From positions 1 to 7,527 of the forward strand of contig CAMLEL010000112.1 in assembly GCA_946478935.1 (NCBI GenBank): a stretch of 7,527 nt of DNA, in the 5' to 3' direction. Shown one piece after another: positions 1 through 5,877 of this stretch. Under the pieces are notes generated by a model, which searched no databases, was not told the DNA's origin, and was given only the letters and a program-made list of their open reading frames with translations. The first letter of the stretch is position 1. Every line of letters starts with the position of its first letter. The translations under genes were made by a program, and so were the position numbers. This DNA comes from an uncultured Armatimonadota bacterium (GTDB lineage Bacteria > Armatimonadota > Fimbriimonadia > Fimbriimonadales > Fimbriimonadaceae).

Positions 1-500
1 ATGCCGTGAACAATGCTGGAATCGGCGGAGCAAACGCTCTGGCTGGAGACACGGACTTGGCGGATTGGAACCGGGTCATCGATATCAATCTGAACGGCGT
101 TCTGTACGGGATGCGCTATCAGATTCCGGCGATGCTAAAAGCTGGCGCAAACAAGTGTGCGATCGTGAACATGGCCTCGATCCATGGGACGGTTGCGGCG
201 ATTGGGAGTGGCGCATACACGGCGGCCAAACATGGCGTCGTCGGCCTGACCAAAAATGCGGCGGCCGAATATGGCCCGCAGGGACTCAGGATCAATTGTG
301 TTGGCCCCGGGTACATCGAAACGCCCTTGCTAGCGAACCTTCCAGAAGACTTTCACAAGGCTCTGGTCGGTAAACATCCGCTTGGGCGACTCGGAAAGCC
401 AGAGAAAGTGGCGCCATTGGTTTGCTTCCTGCTTTCCGATGAGGCTTCCTTTATCACCGGAGGCTATTACCTGGTCGATGGAGGCTACACCACCGTCTGA
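1..500 (+). CDS. Classical short-chain dehydrogenase/reductase, 5' end missing
   Basis: This is an NAD(P)-dependent oxidoreductase of the classical SDR family, presumably cytosolic and acting on an alcohol/ketone pair. The open frame enters from the left edge (codon gcc at 3-5) and stops at TGA 498-500, leaving about 165 residues. The missing 80-90 residues would hold the TGxxxGxG nucleotide-binding turn. Counting from the gtg codon at 6 as residue 1, one sees NNAG (2-5), the structural Asn in DINLNG (Asn28), catalytic Ser58 in NMASIHG, and Tyr71 and Lys75 in [19 protein letters not shown] follows, and the C-terminal [16 protein letters not shown] is typical of tetrameric SDRs. All visible catalytic residues are intact, so the gene looks functional. 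Its substrate cannot be told: FabG-like, glucose-dehydrogenase-like and secondary-alcohol dehydrogenases share these motifs. The gtg at 6 is internal to the NNAG region and is not the real start. Confidence 0.93.
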   Translation, partial: AVNNAGIGGANALAGDTDLADWNRVIDINLNGVLYGMRYQIPAMLKAGANKCAIVNMASIHGTVAAIGSGAYTAAKHGVVGLTKNAAAEYGPQGLRINCVGPGYIETPLLANLPEDFHKALVGKHPLGRLGKPEKVAPLVCFLLSDEASFITGGYYLVDGGYTTV

Positions 501-709
501 CCCGTACACGGGCAAAAAAGGAAGGCTGCGAATCCACAAGATCCACAGCCTTTATGCTCCTTATGGAGATATCCTCAGGCACGGGACGCAAGCAATCTAT
601 AGATTCCAAGCTCCTTTCTGTTGCCTTCACTTTCTCCTTTTCGGAACTTTCACCTCTTAGACGAACCCAATCCTTGGCGCGGTGAAGATTCTGCATAATT
701 CCTAGTCAC
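501..709. other. Spacer between the SDR gene and the five-gene cluster
   Basis: No credible gene is seen here on either strand; open frames crossing it lack family motifs and overlap the SDR gene in other frames. Besides the weak hairpin at 522-553 it holds a pyrimidine-rich stretch (about 607-657). A possible -10 box CATAAT lies at 694-699. TTGGCG at 674-679 is 14 bases upstream of it, too close for a standard -35 element. If CATAAT is used, the transcript would start only a few bases before the TTG at 710, giving an almost leaderless message. This is the most likely place for the promoter of the downstream cluster. Confidence 0.4.
522..553 (+). terminator. Weak hairpin, possible terminator of the SDR gene
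   Basis: AAGGCTG (522-528) and CAGCCTT (546-552) form a perfect 7-bp stem with a 17-base loop, 22 bases after the SDR stop codon. It is followed only by TTTAT, not a full T tract. The loop region carries a short direct repeat, ATCCACA at 532-538 and 541-547. The long loop and poor T run make intrinsic termination uncertain. Confidence 0.25.
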
Positions 710-1426
710 TTGGGCCCCATTTACCTCTTATCCAGTGTGCTAGCCGGCGGTGTCGCCTCGATCGCTGGTTTTGGCATTGGCAGCATCCTCACGCCCACCG
801 TTGCCGCGTCCCATCCGGCCACTATCGCCGTGGCGATCGTGGCCATTCCACACTTCTTCGCGACCGTGGTGCGATTTTGGATGCTGAGGCGGGATGTCGA
901 TTGGTCCCTGATGCGGTCGTTTGGAGTGATGAGTGCAGTGGGTGGACTCATTGGCGCATGGGTGGGTGTCTATACGCAGTCCCGCGTGCTAGAGGTGGTG
1001 CTTGCCGTCCTCTTGATCTTCGTGGGACTCGGCGGACTGATGGGAATGACTCAAAAGCTCCGATTCGATGGAATTTGGGCTTGGCTTTCGGGGGTCGCTT
1101 CCGGCTTCTTGGGTGGGCTCGTGGGAAATCAAGGTGGGCTGCGGGCTGGCGCCATGACCGGCTTTGGCATAACCGGCAAGGCATTCGTCGCGACTTCCAC
1201 TGCAGCCGGAGTCATCGTGGACATTGCTCGCCTGCCCGTGTATCTGGCCGTCTATTCGGATGCGATTATTGACCAATGGAAGTTGGTGGCTGGGCTCACC
1301 GCAGGCACGCTTGTGGGAACATGGCTTGGGATTGCCGTTCTGAGGCGCATTCCCGAGCGCGCATTCATGGTGGTGGTGCGGCTCCTCCTGCTCGGCCTTG
1401 GTATCTATCTAACATTGAAAGGCTAG
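710..1426 (+). CDS. TauE/SafE-family membrane transporter-like protein
   Basis: Integral membrane protein of the TauE/SafE (former DUF81) family, whose members are proposed to export sulfite, sulfoacetate or related small anions. The 238 residues fit the family's usual 240-270. Hydrophobic segments at about 3-28, 36-57, 70-86, 91-112, 122-142, 154-176, 193-212 and 217-236 suggest eight helices. The internal duplication typical of the family shows in the two glycine-rich stretches GGVASIAGFGIGS (13-25) and SGFLGGLVGNQGG (131-143). The start is taken as TTG at 710: an in-frame TAA lies at 695-697 and no ATG lies before the first helix. GTG at 737 is the alternative but would cut into helix 1. 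No Shine-Dalgarno sequence is visible. It is the first gene of a same-strand run. The transported substrate is unknown; no sulfur-metabolism gene lies nearby. Confidence 0.85.
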   Translation: MGPIYLLSSVLAGGVASIAGFGIGSILTPTVAASHPATIAVAIVAIPHFFATVVRFWMLRRDVDWSLMRSFGVMSAVGGLIGAWVGVYTQSRVLEVVLAVLLIFVGLGGLMGMTQKLRFDGIWAWLSGVASGFLGGLVGNQGGLRAGAMTGFGITGKAFVATSTAAGVIVDIARLPVYLAVYSDAIIDQWKLVAGLTAGTLVGTWLGIAVLRRIPERAFMVVVRLLLLGLGIYLTLKG

Positions 1427-1474
1427 ATTCCTGCGGCATTCCTGGCTGGTTGCTCGTCTGTACGATGATTCCAA

Positions 1475-1753
1475 ATGTCCGAAAGCCAATCTCCGGAACC
1501 GGTCGACGTTTACTCGGTGATCATGACCATGGTAGACACCATGGCGGCGATCGCGTGGAGCAAGCTGGGTCTGCAGCCGGACCTGGCCACTGGCAAGATT
1601 GAGCAAGACATGGAACAGGCCAAGGTGGCCATCGATCTGACGACCCACCTCGCCAGCTTTATCGAACCTCAGCTCGATGAGGAAGACAAGCGCAGGATCC
1701 ACGGACTCGTGCGGGATCTGCGAATGAATTTCGTGGAGAAATCAAAGGACTGA
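1475..1753 (+). CDS. DUF1844 domain protein
   Basis: Small 92-residue protein matching the pattern of DUF1844, a family of unknown function found in several non-model phyla. Visible family traits are a hydrophobic N-terminal helix (about 11-32, VYSVIMTMVDTMAAIAWSKLG), then an AK-x-AID-L helix (49-63), an acidic turn EPQLDEEDKRR (64-74), and the closing LVRDLRMNFVEK (78-89). In typical members the first helix ends in a HLG-like motif; here it is SKLGLQPD. The protein is probably cytosolic or membrane-associated and helical. ATG 1475 is the only reasonable start; no clear Shine-Dalgarno sequence precedes it. It lies 48 bases after the TauE-like gene, and its stop is one base from the next ATG, so it is likely co-translated with that gene. 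The family assignment is from remembered pattern, not a search. Confidence 0.75.
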   Translation: MSESQSPEPVDVYSVIMTMVDTMAAIAWSKLGLQPDLATGKIEQDMEQAKVAIDLTTHLASFIEPQLDEEDKRRIHGLVRDLRMNFVEKSKD

Positions 1754-1754
1754 A

Positions 1755-2222
1755 ATGGAGAGAACCGAAAAGATTGTCGTCCAAGCGCCATCCATTGTCA
1801 ACCGGGTGAGGATTGCCCTTGCCGATCGCAGGGAAGCTGCCGCTCGGGCAAAGGCGTTCGCCGACGGGCCGACGGTGTCGGAGCGACAACAGGACTTGAT
1901 CCATTTCTACTGCGAGTACGAAACATTGGTGGAGACAATTTGCGACGCCGCGAACTATGGGCCGTCGCCCTTCTTGGAGAAGGGTTATGGGCTGCAGCGT
2001 GAGTGGATGATGCAGCACTATCCCAAGATTCGTCGGTACGTTTTGGCTTACTTGCGCTTCGAAGTCGAAGACTCGGGCGACGCATTTGAAAAACTGTTTG
2101 AAGCCGGCGATCTCGCCACGTTCTTGCAGACGGATGACGGTAACATGATCTCGCGGATAATGCGCACGCGCGAAGCTCTGAACCTGTATGGGGACCACCT
2201 TCGTCAGCTTGCCGCCGCCTAG
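1755..2222 (+). CDS. Unrecognised 155-residue helical protein
   Basis: I do not recognise a family. The protein is charged, has no signal peptide or membrane segment, and is likely almost all helical and cytosolic. The N-terminal third is basic and Ala/Arg-rich (NRVRIALADRREAAARAKA, 16-34). The middle is rich in aromatics and conserved-looking (HFYCEYETLVETICD, 50-64; REWMMQHYPKIRRYVLAYLRF, 82-102). The end is a charged helix (MISRIMRTREALNLYGDHL, 131-149). Only two cysteines (53 and 63) are present, so it is not an obvious metal site. ATG 1755 lies one base after the upstream TGA, with AAAGGA at 1745-1750 as ribosome-binding site, and its stop is three bases before the next start. Tight packing between the DUF1844 and acetyltransferase genes and consistent codon use argue that it is real. 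Function unknown. Confidence 0.75.
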   Translation: MERTEKIVVQAPSIVNRVRIALADRREAAARAKAFADGPTVSERQQDLIHFYCEYETLVETICDAANYGPSPFLEKGYGLQREWMMQHYPKIRRYVLAYLRFEVEDSGDAFEKLFEAGDLATFLQTDDGNMISRIMRTREALNLYGDHLRQLAAA

Positions 2223-2225
2223 TGC

Positions 2226-3170
2226 ATGCGACACAACTTTCGACAGGCTGACTTCGCCGCCCTGGCGGCGCATTGGAACGCTTTTTATCCTGAGGATTAC
2301 CGTATCGACGCGGAACTCCTCGAGTTGAACACGGTCAAATCGCCGCTCTTCGATTGGGGAATATCCCAGTTCGAAACCGATGCTGCGGGCCAGATCCTTG
2401 GCTTCGTCGCTTTCAAGCGCTCAGCGGCCAGCCTGTTCAAAGGTCCATCTGTCGACCAGGCGCACTTAAGCGCTATTGCCTATTCGGATCCAAGAGTGGC
2501 CGTCGACCTGGTTGCCGATGCCAAGCGCGTTTTGCGCAATCGCGGGGTGAATCGCGTGGTATTTGGAGGCGACTCCCGGCACTTTTGGCCGGGTTGCCCA
2601 GCAGACTTTGGCGCGATGTGCGGCTTTCTGATGGTGGAGGGATTTGAGGATCAAGGGGAAGTCTTTGACTTGGAGCGGGACCTGTCCGACTATCAGGCTT
2701 GGACTCAGCCACCTGACAAGATTGAGTTTAGACCGATTGATTCCGAGGACGAGTTGGTGGCCCTCCGGGTCTTTCTCGAAGCGAGCTTCTCCGGTCGCTG
2801 GTTGCACGACACCCTCGATAAAATTCGCGTCGAAGGAGATCCGGGCTGTGTGATGGCAGCATTCGATCAGTCGAAAGTGGTCGGATTCTCCTTGATGCAG
2901 CACTGGACTCATCAACTTCCCATCGGCGGAGGAGTCTGGCGGAACTCCCTTGGAGATCGATGGGCTTCGGTGGGGCCCATCGGAGTCACCAGTGAACTGC
3001 GCGGCGCCGGAATCGGGCATTCGTTGCTGGAGGCGTCCCTACTGCATCTAAAGAGCCTGGGTGGCAAGCAGTGCATCATCGATTGGACCACACTGGACGC
3101 TTTTTACGGCAAGCACGGTTTCAAGGTCACGCGACGCTATCGCCCTTCCAGTCTCAAACTGGGCGATTGA
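2226..3170 (+). CDS. GNAT-family N-acetyltransferase with two GNAT-like domains
   Basis: Acetyl-CoA-dependent acetyltransferase of the GNAT superfamily, cytosolic, acceptor unknown. The 314 residues are about twice a single GNAT domain. The C-terminal half (about 166-314) keeps the acetyl-CoA motif: strand ASVGPIGVTSEL (247-258) followed by RGAGIGHSLL (259-268), which fits R-x-x-G-x-G with Arg259, Gly262 and Gly264. It ends in CIIDWTTLDAFYGKHGFKV (283-301), the usual strand-5/helix-4 region with FY-x-K-x-GF. The N-terminal half has GNAT-like strands (GQILGFVAFKRS, 55-66; RVVFGGDSRHFWPGCP, 110-125; FLMVEGF, 134-140) but no R-x-x-G-x-G, so it is probably a non-catalytic GNAT-like domain. Similar double-GNAT proteins occur in many bacteria. 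ATG 2226 follows the previous stop by three bases with no Shine-Dalgarno, which suggests coupling to the upstream gene. Confidence 0.88.
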   Translation: MRHNFRQADFAALAAHWNAFYPEDYRIDAELLELNTVKSPLFDWGISQFETDAAGQILGFVAFKRSAASLFKGPSVDQAHLSAIAYSDPRVAVDLVADAKRVLRNRGVNRVVFGGDSRHFWPGCPADFGAMCGFLMVEGFEDQGEVFDLERDLSDYQAWTQPPDKIEFRPIDSEDELVALRVFLEASFSGRWLHDTLDKIRVEGDPGCVMAAFDQSKVVGFSLMQHWTHQLPIGGGVWRNSLGDRWASVGPIGVTSELRGAGIGHSLLEASLLHLKSLGGKQCIIDWTTLDAFYGKHGFKVTRRYRPSSLKLGD

Positions 3171-3213
3171 CCCATTTCCCGATCCAAGGACCGGTACGCT
3201 CGTTTAAGAGTCA

Positions 3214-4491
3214 ATGGATCGTGCGGGAGAAACCAAGCGGATCGTAATCGTCGGCGGTGGGTTCGGCGGCGCATATGCCGCCCAATACCTAGCCAAGCAT
3301 GCTCCACGACAGGTGGAAGTCGTACTGATTGACCGCCAGAACTTTCTCCTGTTCTATCCACTGTTGATTGAAGCGGGCGTTGGGCAATTGGAGCCAAGGC
3401 ACGTGACCGTACCCATTCGAAAGTTCTCGGGGAGCCGTGTCCGCTTCATCATGGCGAACGTTGAGAAAATCGACCTGAATCAAAAGCAGGTTTGGTACCG
3501 TGTGGACGGATTGGAGGACCACGACTCCATTTCCTTCGAGCACCTCATTCTGGCTCCTGGTAGCGTCACGAAGATTCCCGACGTTCCCGGTTTGAAGGAC
3601 TTCGCCTTTGAACTGAAATCGCTCAAGGATTCCATCGGCTTCCGAGATCGGGGCATCCGATTGCTGGAAATGGCGAACACGGTGACGGATCTGGCCGTGC
3701 GGCAGGCTCTGCTCAGGATCGTCGTGGTGGGATCCAACTTCAGTGGCATCGAGTTGGCCGGCGAGTACCACGAATTCCTCACGGACCAATCGAAAAACTA
3801 TCCGAACCTGACCGAAGAGGACGTGGAAGTGGTCGTCGTCGAATACGCAGACCGAATCCTTCCCGCAATCGATGCCGATCTGGCCCACTTTGCGCGCAAG
3901 AACTTGGAGGGCCGTGGGCTGAGGATTCTGACAAAAACCACCCTGACTCAAGTTGCCGAAGACTTTGTCAATTTGACAACCGGGGAACGCTTGCCGACCC
4001 ACACAACGGTTTGGTGCGCCGGAATCTCTCCGGCGCCCTGTCTCGACGGAGTCGAGGGCTTGCCCCGCGATCAGCGCGGCTACATCGTTTGCGATCCTTC
4101 CACACGCGTCAAGGGGCATGAAAACGTCTGGGCGGTCGGTGACTCCGCATTCATTCCGGATGAGGATGGCAAACCCTACGCGGCCACCGCGCAAAATGCC
4201 TCTCGTCAGGGGCCGCACGCTGGCGCAAATGTACTCCGATCCATGGCCGGTGAGCCGCTCCGCCCGTTCAAGTTCAACACCCTTGGATCGCTCGCGGCCA
4301 TCGGATGTCGAACCGCCGTCGCCCGGGTGTTTGGCATCAAGCTGTCAGGCTTCATCGCCTGGTGGCTCTTCCGAACCGTCTACTTGATGAAGATGCCAAG
4401 CTGGTCACGACGGGTGCGCATCGTGATCGATTGGACGCTCAGCCTCTTCTTCCGCCAAGAGCCGGTGCAACTCGGTGTGCGGGAAAAGTAG
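3214..4491 (+). CDS. ndh: Type II NADH dehydrogenase-like FAD/NAD(P) oxidoreductase
   Basis: Flavoprotein of the NDH-2 family, which transfers electrons from NADH to membrane quinone without pumping protons. The 425 residues match the family (400-450). In order: FAD-binding IVIVGGGFGGAYAA (10-23); ILAPGS (112-117); a second nucleotide-binding fold IVVVGSNFSGIELAGE (169-184); VWAVGD (305-310), which contacts FAD; AATAQNASRQG (323-333), the NDH-2 AQ-x-A-x-x-Q quinone-side motif; and a C-terminal hydrophobic/basic stretch with FIAWWLFRTVYLMKMPSWSRR (380-400), expected to anchor the protein to the inner membrane face. The second fold has G-S-N-F-S-G where G-G-G-P-T-G or G-G-G-F-S-G is usual. ATG 3214 lies 43 bases after the acetyltransferase gene with only a weak AAGAG ahead of it. 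It is probably the last gene of the cluster and converges with the small minus-strand gene. A carotenoid- or sulfide-quinone-type relative is less likely. Confidence 0.9.
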   Translation: MDRAGETKRIVIVGGGFGGAYAAQYLAKHAPRQVEVVLIDRQNFLLFYPLLIEAGVGQLEPRHVTVPIRKFSGSRVRFIMANVEKIDLNQKQVWYRVDGLEDHDSISFEHLILAPGSVTKIPDVPGLKDFAFELKSLKDSIGFRDRGIRLLEMANTVTDLAVRQALLRIVVVGSNFSGIELAGEYHEFLTDQSKNYPNLTEEDVEVVVVEYADRILPAIDADLAHFARKNLEGRGLRILTKTTLTQVAEDFVNLTTGERLPTHTTVWCAGISPAPCLDGVEGLPRDQRGYIVCDPSTRVKGHENVWAVGDSAFIPDEDGKPYAATAQNASRQGPHAGANVLRSMAGEPLRPFKFNTLGSLAAIGCRTAVARVFGIKLSGFIAWWLFRTVYLMKMPSWSRRVRIVIDWTLSLFFRQEPVQLGVREK

Positions 4492-4493
4492 CC

Positions 4494-4634
4494 TTACTTG
4501 ATATCCCGCCAATCCTTCACGTTCCGATCCTTCCGGCTCCATCGGATGAACACGATGAATCCTACAATCACGACCGTCAGGATAAGGGGGACGATGATGA
4601 GCATCAGCCGCCCGATGTCTTCGGCATTCATCAT
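4494..4634 (-). CDS. Small single-helix membrane protein (46 residues)
   Basis: Short minus-strand reading frame (ATG at 4634-4632, TAA at 4496-4494). The product starts MMNAEDIGRLML, has one strong hydrophobic segment at about residues 9-31 (RLMLIIVPLILTVVIVGF and onward to IVFI), then a basic charged tail, RWSRKDRNVKDWRDIK. This fits a single-pass inner-membrane protein with its tail in the cytosol by the positive-inside rule. I do not recognise a family. A second ATG lies one codon downstream (4631), and a GTG at 4667 could add 11 basic residues. The ATG overlaps by four bases (ATGA) the stop of a nine-codon leader ORF that has the only good ribosome-binding site nearby. It follows the epimerase-like gene on the same strand by about 86 bases and ends two bases from the ndh stop. 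Confidence 0.6.
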   Translation of the reverse strand: MMNAEDIGRLMLIIVPLILTVVIVGFIVFIRWSRKDRNVKDWRDIK

Positions 4635-4660
4635 GTGGCGACGTGCGATTGAGCGTTCAT
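4631..4660 (-). CDS. Nine-codon leader ORF upstream of the small membrane protein
   Basis: On the minus strand ATG at 4660-4658 opens MNAQSHVAT followed by TGA at 4633-4631. It is preceded at a 5-base spacing by a perfect GGAGGT, the best ribosome-binding site in the window. Its TGA overlaps the ATG of the membrane protein gene as ATGA, the classic arrangement for translational coupling by re-initiation. The first codons (ATGAACGCTCAA) resemble those of the downstream gene (ATGAATGCCGAA). Alternatives are a sequencing frameshift joining the two, or that the site really serves the in-frame GTG at 4667, which overlaps the GGAGGT itself and so is unlikely. Confidence 0.4.
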   Translation of the reverse strand: MNAQSHVAT

Positions 4661-4665
4661 GTCGC

Positions 4666-4671
4666 ACCTCC
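4666..4671 (-). promoter_or_regulatory. Strong Shine-Dalgarno site GGAGGT
   Basis: Perfect complement to the 3' end of 16S rRNA, reading GGAGGT from 4671 to 4666, five bases before ATG 4660. It contrasts with the missing or weak sites in front of most other genes here, and it points to active translation starting at the leader ORF rather than directly at ATG 4634. Confidence 0.6.
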
Positions 4672-4686
4672 GAGTTGATGCCTGTT

Positions 4687-4717
4687 CATTGGATCAGTGA
4701 CCGACTCCAATGGGAGT
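4687..4717 (-). repeat. Overlapping inverted repeats after the epimerase-like gene
   Basis: CATTGGA (4687-4693) and TCCAATG (4706-4712) form a perfect 7-bp stem with a 12-base loop. A second stem, ACTCC (4704-4708) with GGAGT (4713-4717) around a four-base loop, shares bases with the first, so the two cannot form together. They lie just past the epimerase-like stop and about 15 bases before the GGAGGT site. No T tract follows on the minus strand, so a simple terminator is not supported. Confidence 0.4.
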
Positions 4718-4720
4718 GTC

Positions 4721-5701
4721 TCAAAACTCGACACGTTCGTAATTCTCGATCAACTCCAATTCTTTCTCCAGAGTCAAGCCGACTTTCAATGGGGCGGGGT
4801 CTGAACTCCTCCACCTGATCGTATCCAGCACGGTTTCATTAAGCGGCAGGAATCTGAGGCCAGCGCCGACCGCTCTGTCGATTTTGACTCGATAGACGCC
4901 GCCCATGCCTTCTTCCAACGGCATCTGCGCAGGAAGGGGCTCCACGCCGCGCTCCTTCAACCAGGGCAGAGGCGGCCTTACAATCTCGTAGCTTGTTCCC
5001 GCGCCAAGCGCTGCTTCATCAAAAACGTCCCCCCAGGTCATGGGGAACTGGGGACCGGTTGCGTTATAGGTTCCGGTTTCACCCATTTCAAGCAGATGCA
5101 GACAAAAGGCTGCCAGGTCTCGCCCATCGATGAACTGCACCGGCTCGTCCCGCTCGCAAAGCGAGATCATCTTGCCGCCTTTCGCCGCGCGCAAGAACCA
5201 GTAGGTAAAGCGGTCGGTGTGATCATAGGGCCCCACGATCATGCCTGGCCGTACGATCAGCGCCTCCGGAAAGGCCTTCAACACTTCTTGCTCGCACAGC
5301 ACCTTCAAACCGCCGTAGGTTTGGGCGTCGATGGTCTCGACTGCCGGGTCGTCCAGCTTGGCCAACTCCGAACGCTCATCGATGCCGGGCTCGGAGAGAT
5401 CCGCATACACACTGATCGTGCTGATAAAGAGAAACTGCGACGTCCGACCTATGAGCGCCTCACACGACTGCCGGACAATCCGGGGCACATACCCGGAAGT
5501 GTCGATCACCCAGTCCCACGAGACATCGGTTCCGAGCGCATCCAACCCACCATCCCTGTCCCCGAAAACGTGCTGTACGCCGGTCAAGTCAGCTCCGGTT
5601 TGCCCCCGGTGAAAGACCGTCACTTGATGGCCCAGCTCCAGCGCCTTTTCCACGATGTGCCGCCCGACGAACTTGGTCCCGCCGAGAACGAGGATGTTCA
5701 T
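4721..5701 (-). CDS. NAD-dependent epimerase/dehydratase-like atypical SDR
   Basis: Extended/atypical SDR of 326 residues, presumably cytosolic and NAD(P)-dependent. The N-terminus MNILVLGGTKFVGRHIV (1-17) is a Rossmann turn in which the usual middle glycine of TGxxGFxG is Lys10. The GGTxFxGR form is seen in the CSP41/isoflavone-reductase-like side of the superfamily and in many uncharacterised bacterial epimerase-like proteins. Further motifs are FLFISTISVYA (90-100) with a candidate catalytic Ser, and TYGGLKVLCE (128-137) giving Tyr129-x-x-x-Lys133. IVRPGMIVGPYD (149-160) and FIDGRDLAAF (190-199) are standard for sugar-nucleotide-type SDRs. All catalytic-type residues are present, but the substrate is unknown; related proteins may act on sugar nucleotides or bind RNA. 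ATG 5701 fits the start of the beta strand; no Shine-Dalgarno is visible. It is divergent from gyrA and followed on its strand by the small membrane protein gene. Confidence 0.88.
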   Translation of the reverse strand: MNILVLGGTKFVGRHIVEKALELGHQVTVFHRGQTGADLTGVQHVFGDRDGGLDALGTDVSWDWVIDTSGYVPRIVRQSCEALIGRTSQFLFISTISVYADLSEPGIDERSELAKLDDPAVETIDAQTYGGLKVLCEQEVLKAFPEALIVRPGMIVGPYDHTDRFTYWFLRAAKGGKMISLCERDEPVQFIDGRDLAAFCLHLLEMGETGTYNATGPQFPMTWGDVFDEAALGAGTSYEIVRPPLPWLKERGVEPLPAQMPLEEGMGGVYRVKIDRAVGAGLRFLPLNETVLDTIRWRSSDPAPLKVGLTLEKELELIENYERVEF

Positions 5702-5877
5702 GAGTGTAGGTTACTCGGTACGTGTCCGTCGGGCCGTCTAGCTCCTCCACCGGACCTGGATGGCGCCCCAGGCAAACAGGCCTGGCAGATTCAAAAACGG
5801 GTATACTTTGGCCTATCGACCCCGTTCCTAACCGTGCGTCTTTTGGCCTGCCGGGAACGTCTGGAATTTGAACACCC
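5702..5877. promoter_or_regulatory. Divergent spacer carrying the gyrA and epimerase promoters
   Basis: Both neighbouring genes must be transcribed from here or from within each other. The best plus-strand -10 box is TATACT at 5802-5807, giving gyrA a leader of about 65 bases. No good -35 lies 17 bases upstream (GGCCTG at 5779-5784). The core GTATAC is palindromic, so the minus strand also reads a TATACC box, again without a clear -35. Three GGCCT elements (5779, 5810, 5845) and two inverted repeats fall in the same stretch. Function of these repeats is inferred only from position. Confidence 0.45.
5768..5785. repeat. Inverted repeat CCAGGC-N6-GCCTGG in the gyrA promoter region
   Basis: CCAGGC (5768-5773) and GCCTGG (5780-5785) form a perfect 6-bp inverted repeat with a six-base spacer (AAACAG). 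It covers the place where a -35 element would be for the TATACT box at 5802. This fits an operator-like site; no T tract follows on either strand, so it is not a convincing terminator. Confidence 0.4.

Noticed and set aside
501..518. CCCGTACACGGG hairpin followed by A run, as a terminator for the SDR gene
   Set aside because: The stem is only four or five base pairs with a tiny loop, and the run after it is A rather than T on the plus strand, so it does not fit an intrinsic terminator.
3289..4218. Minus-strand open frame of 309 codons
   Set aside because: It is antisense to the NADH dehydrogenase-like gene, which carries all its family motifs in the plus frame; the reverse product shows no recognisable features.
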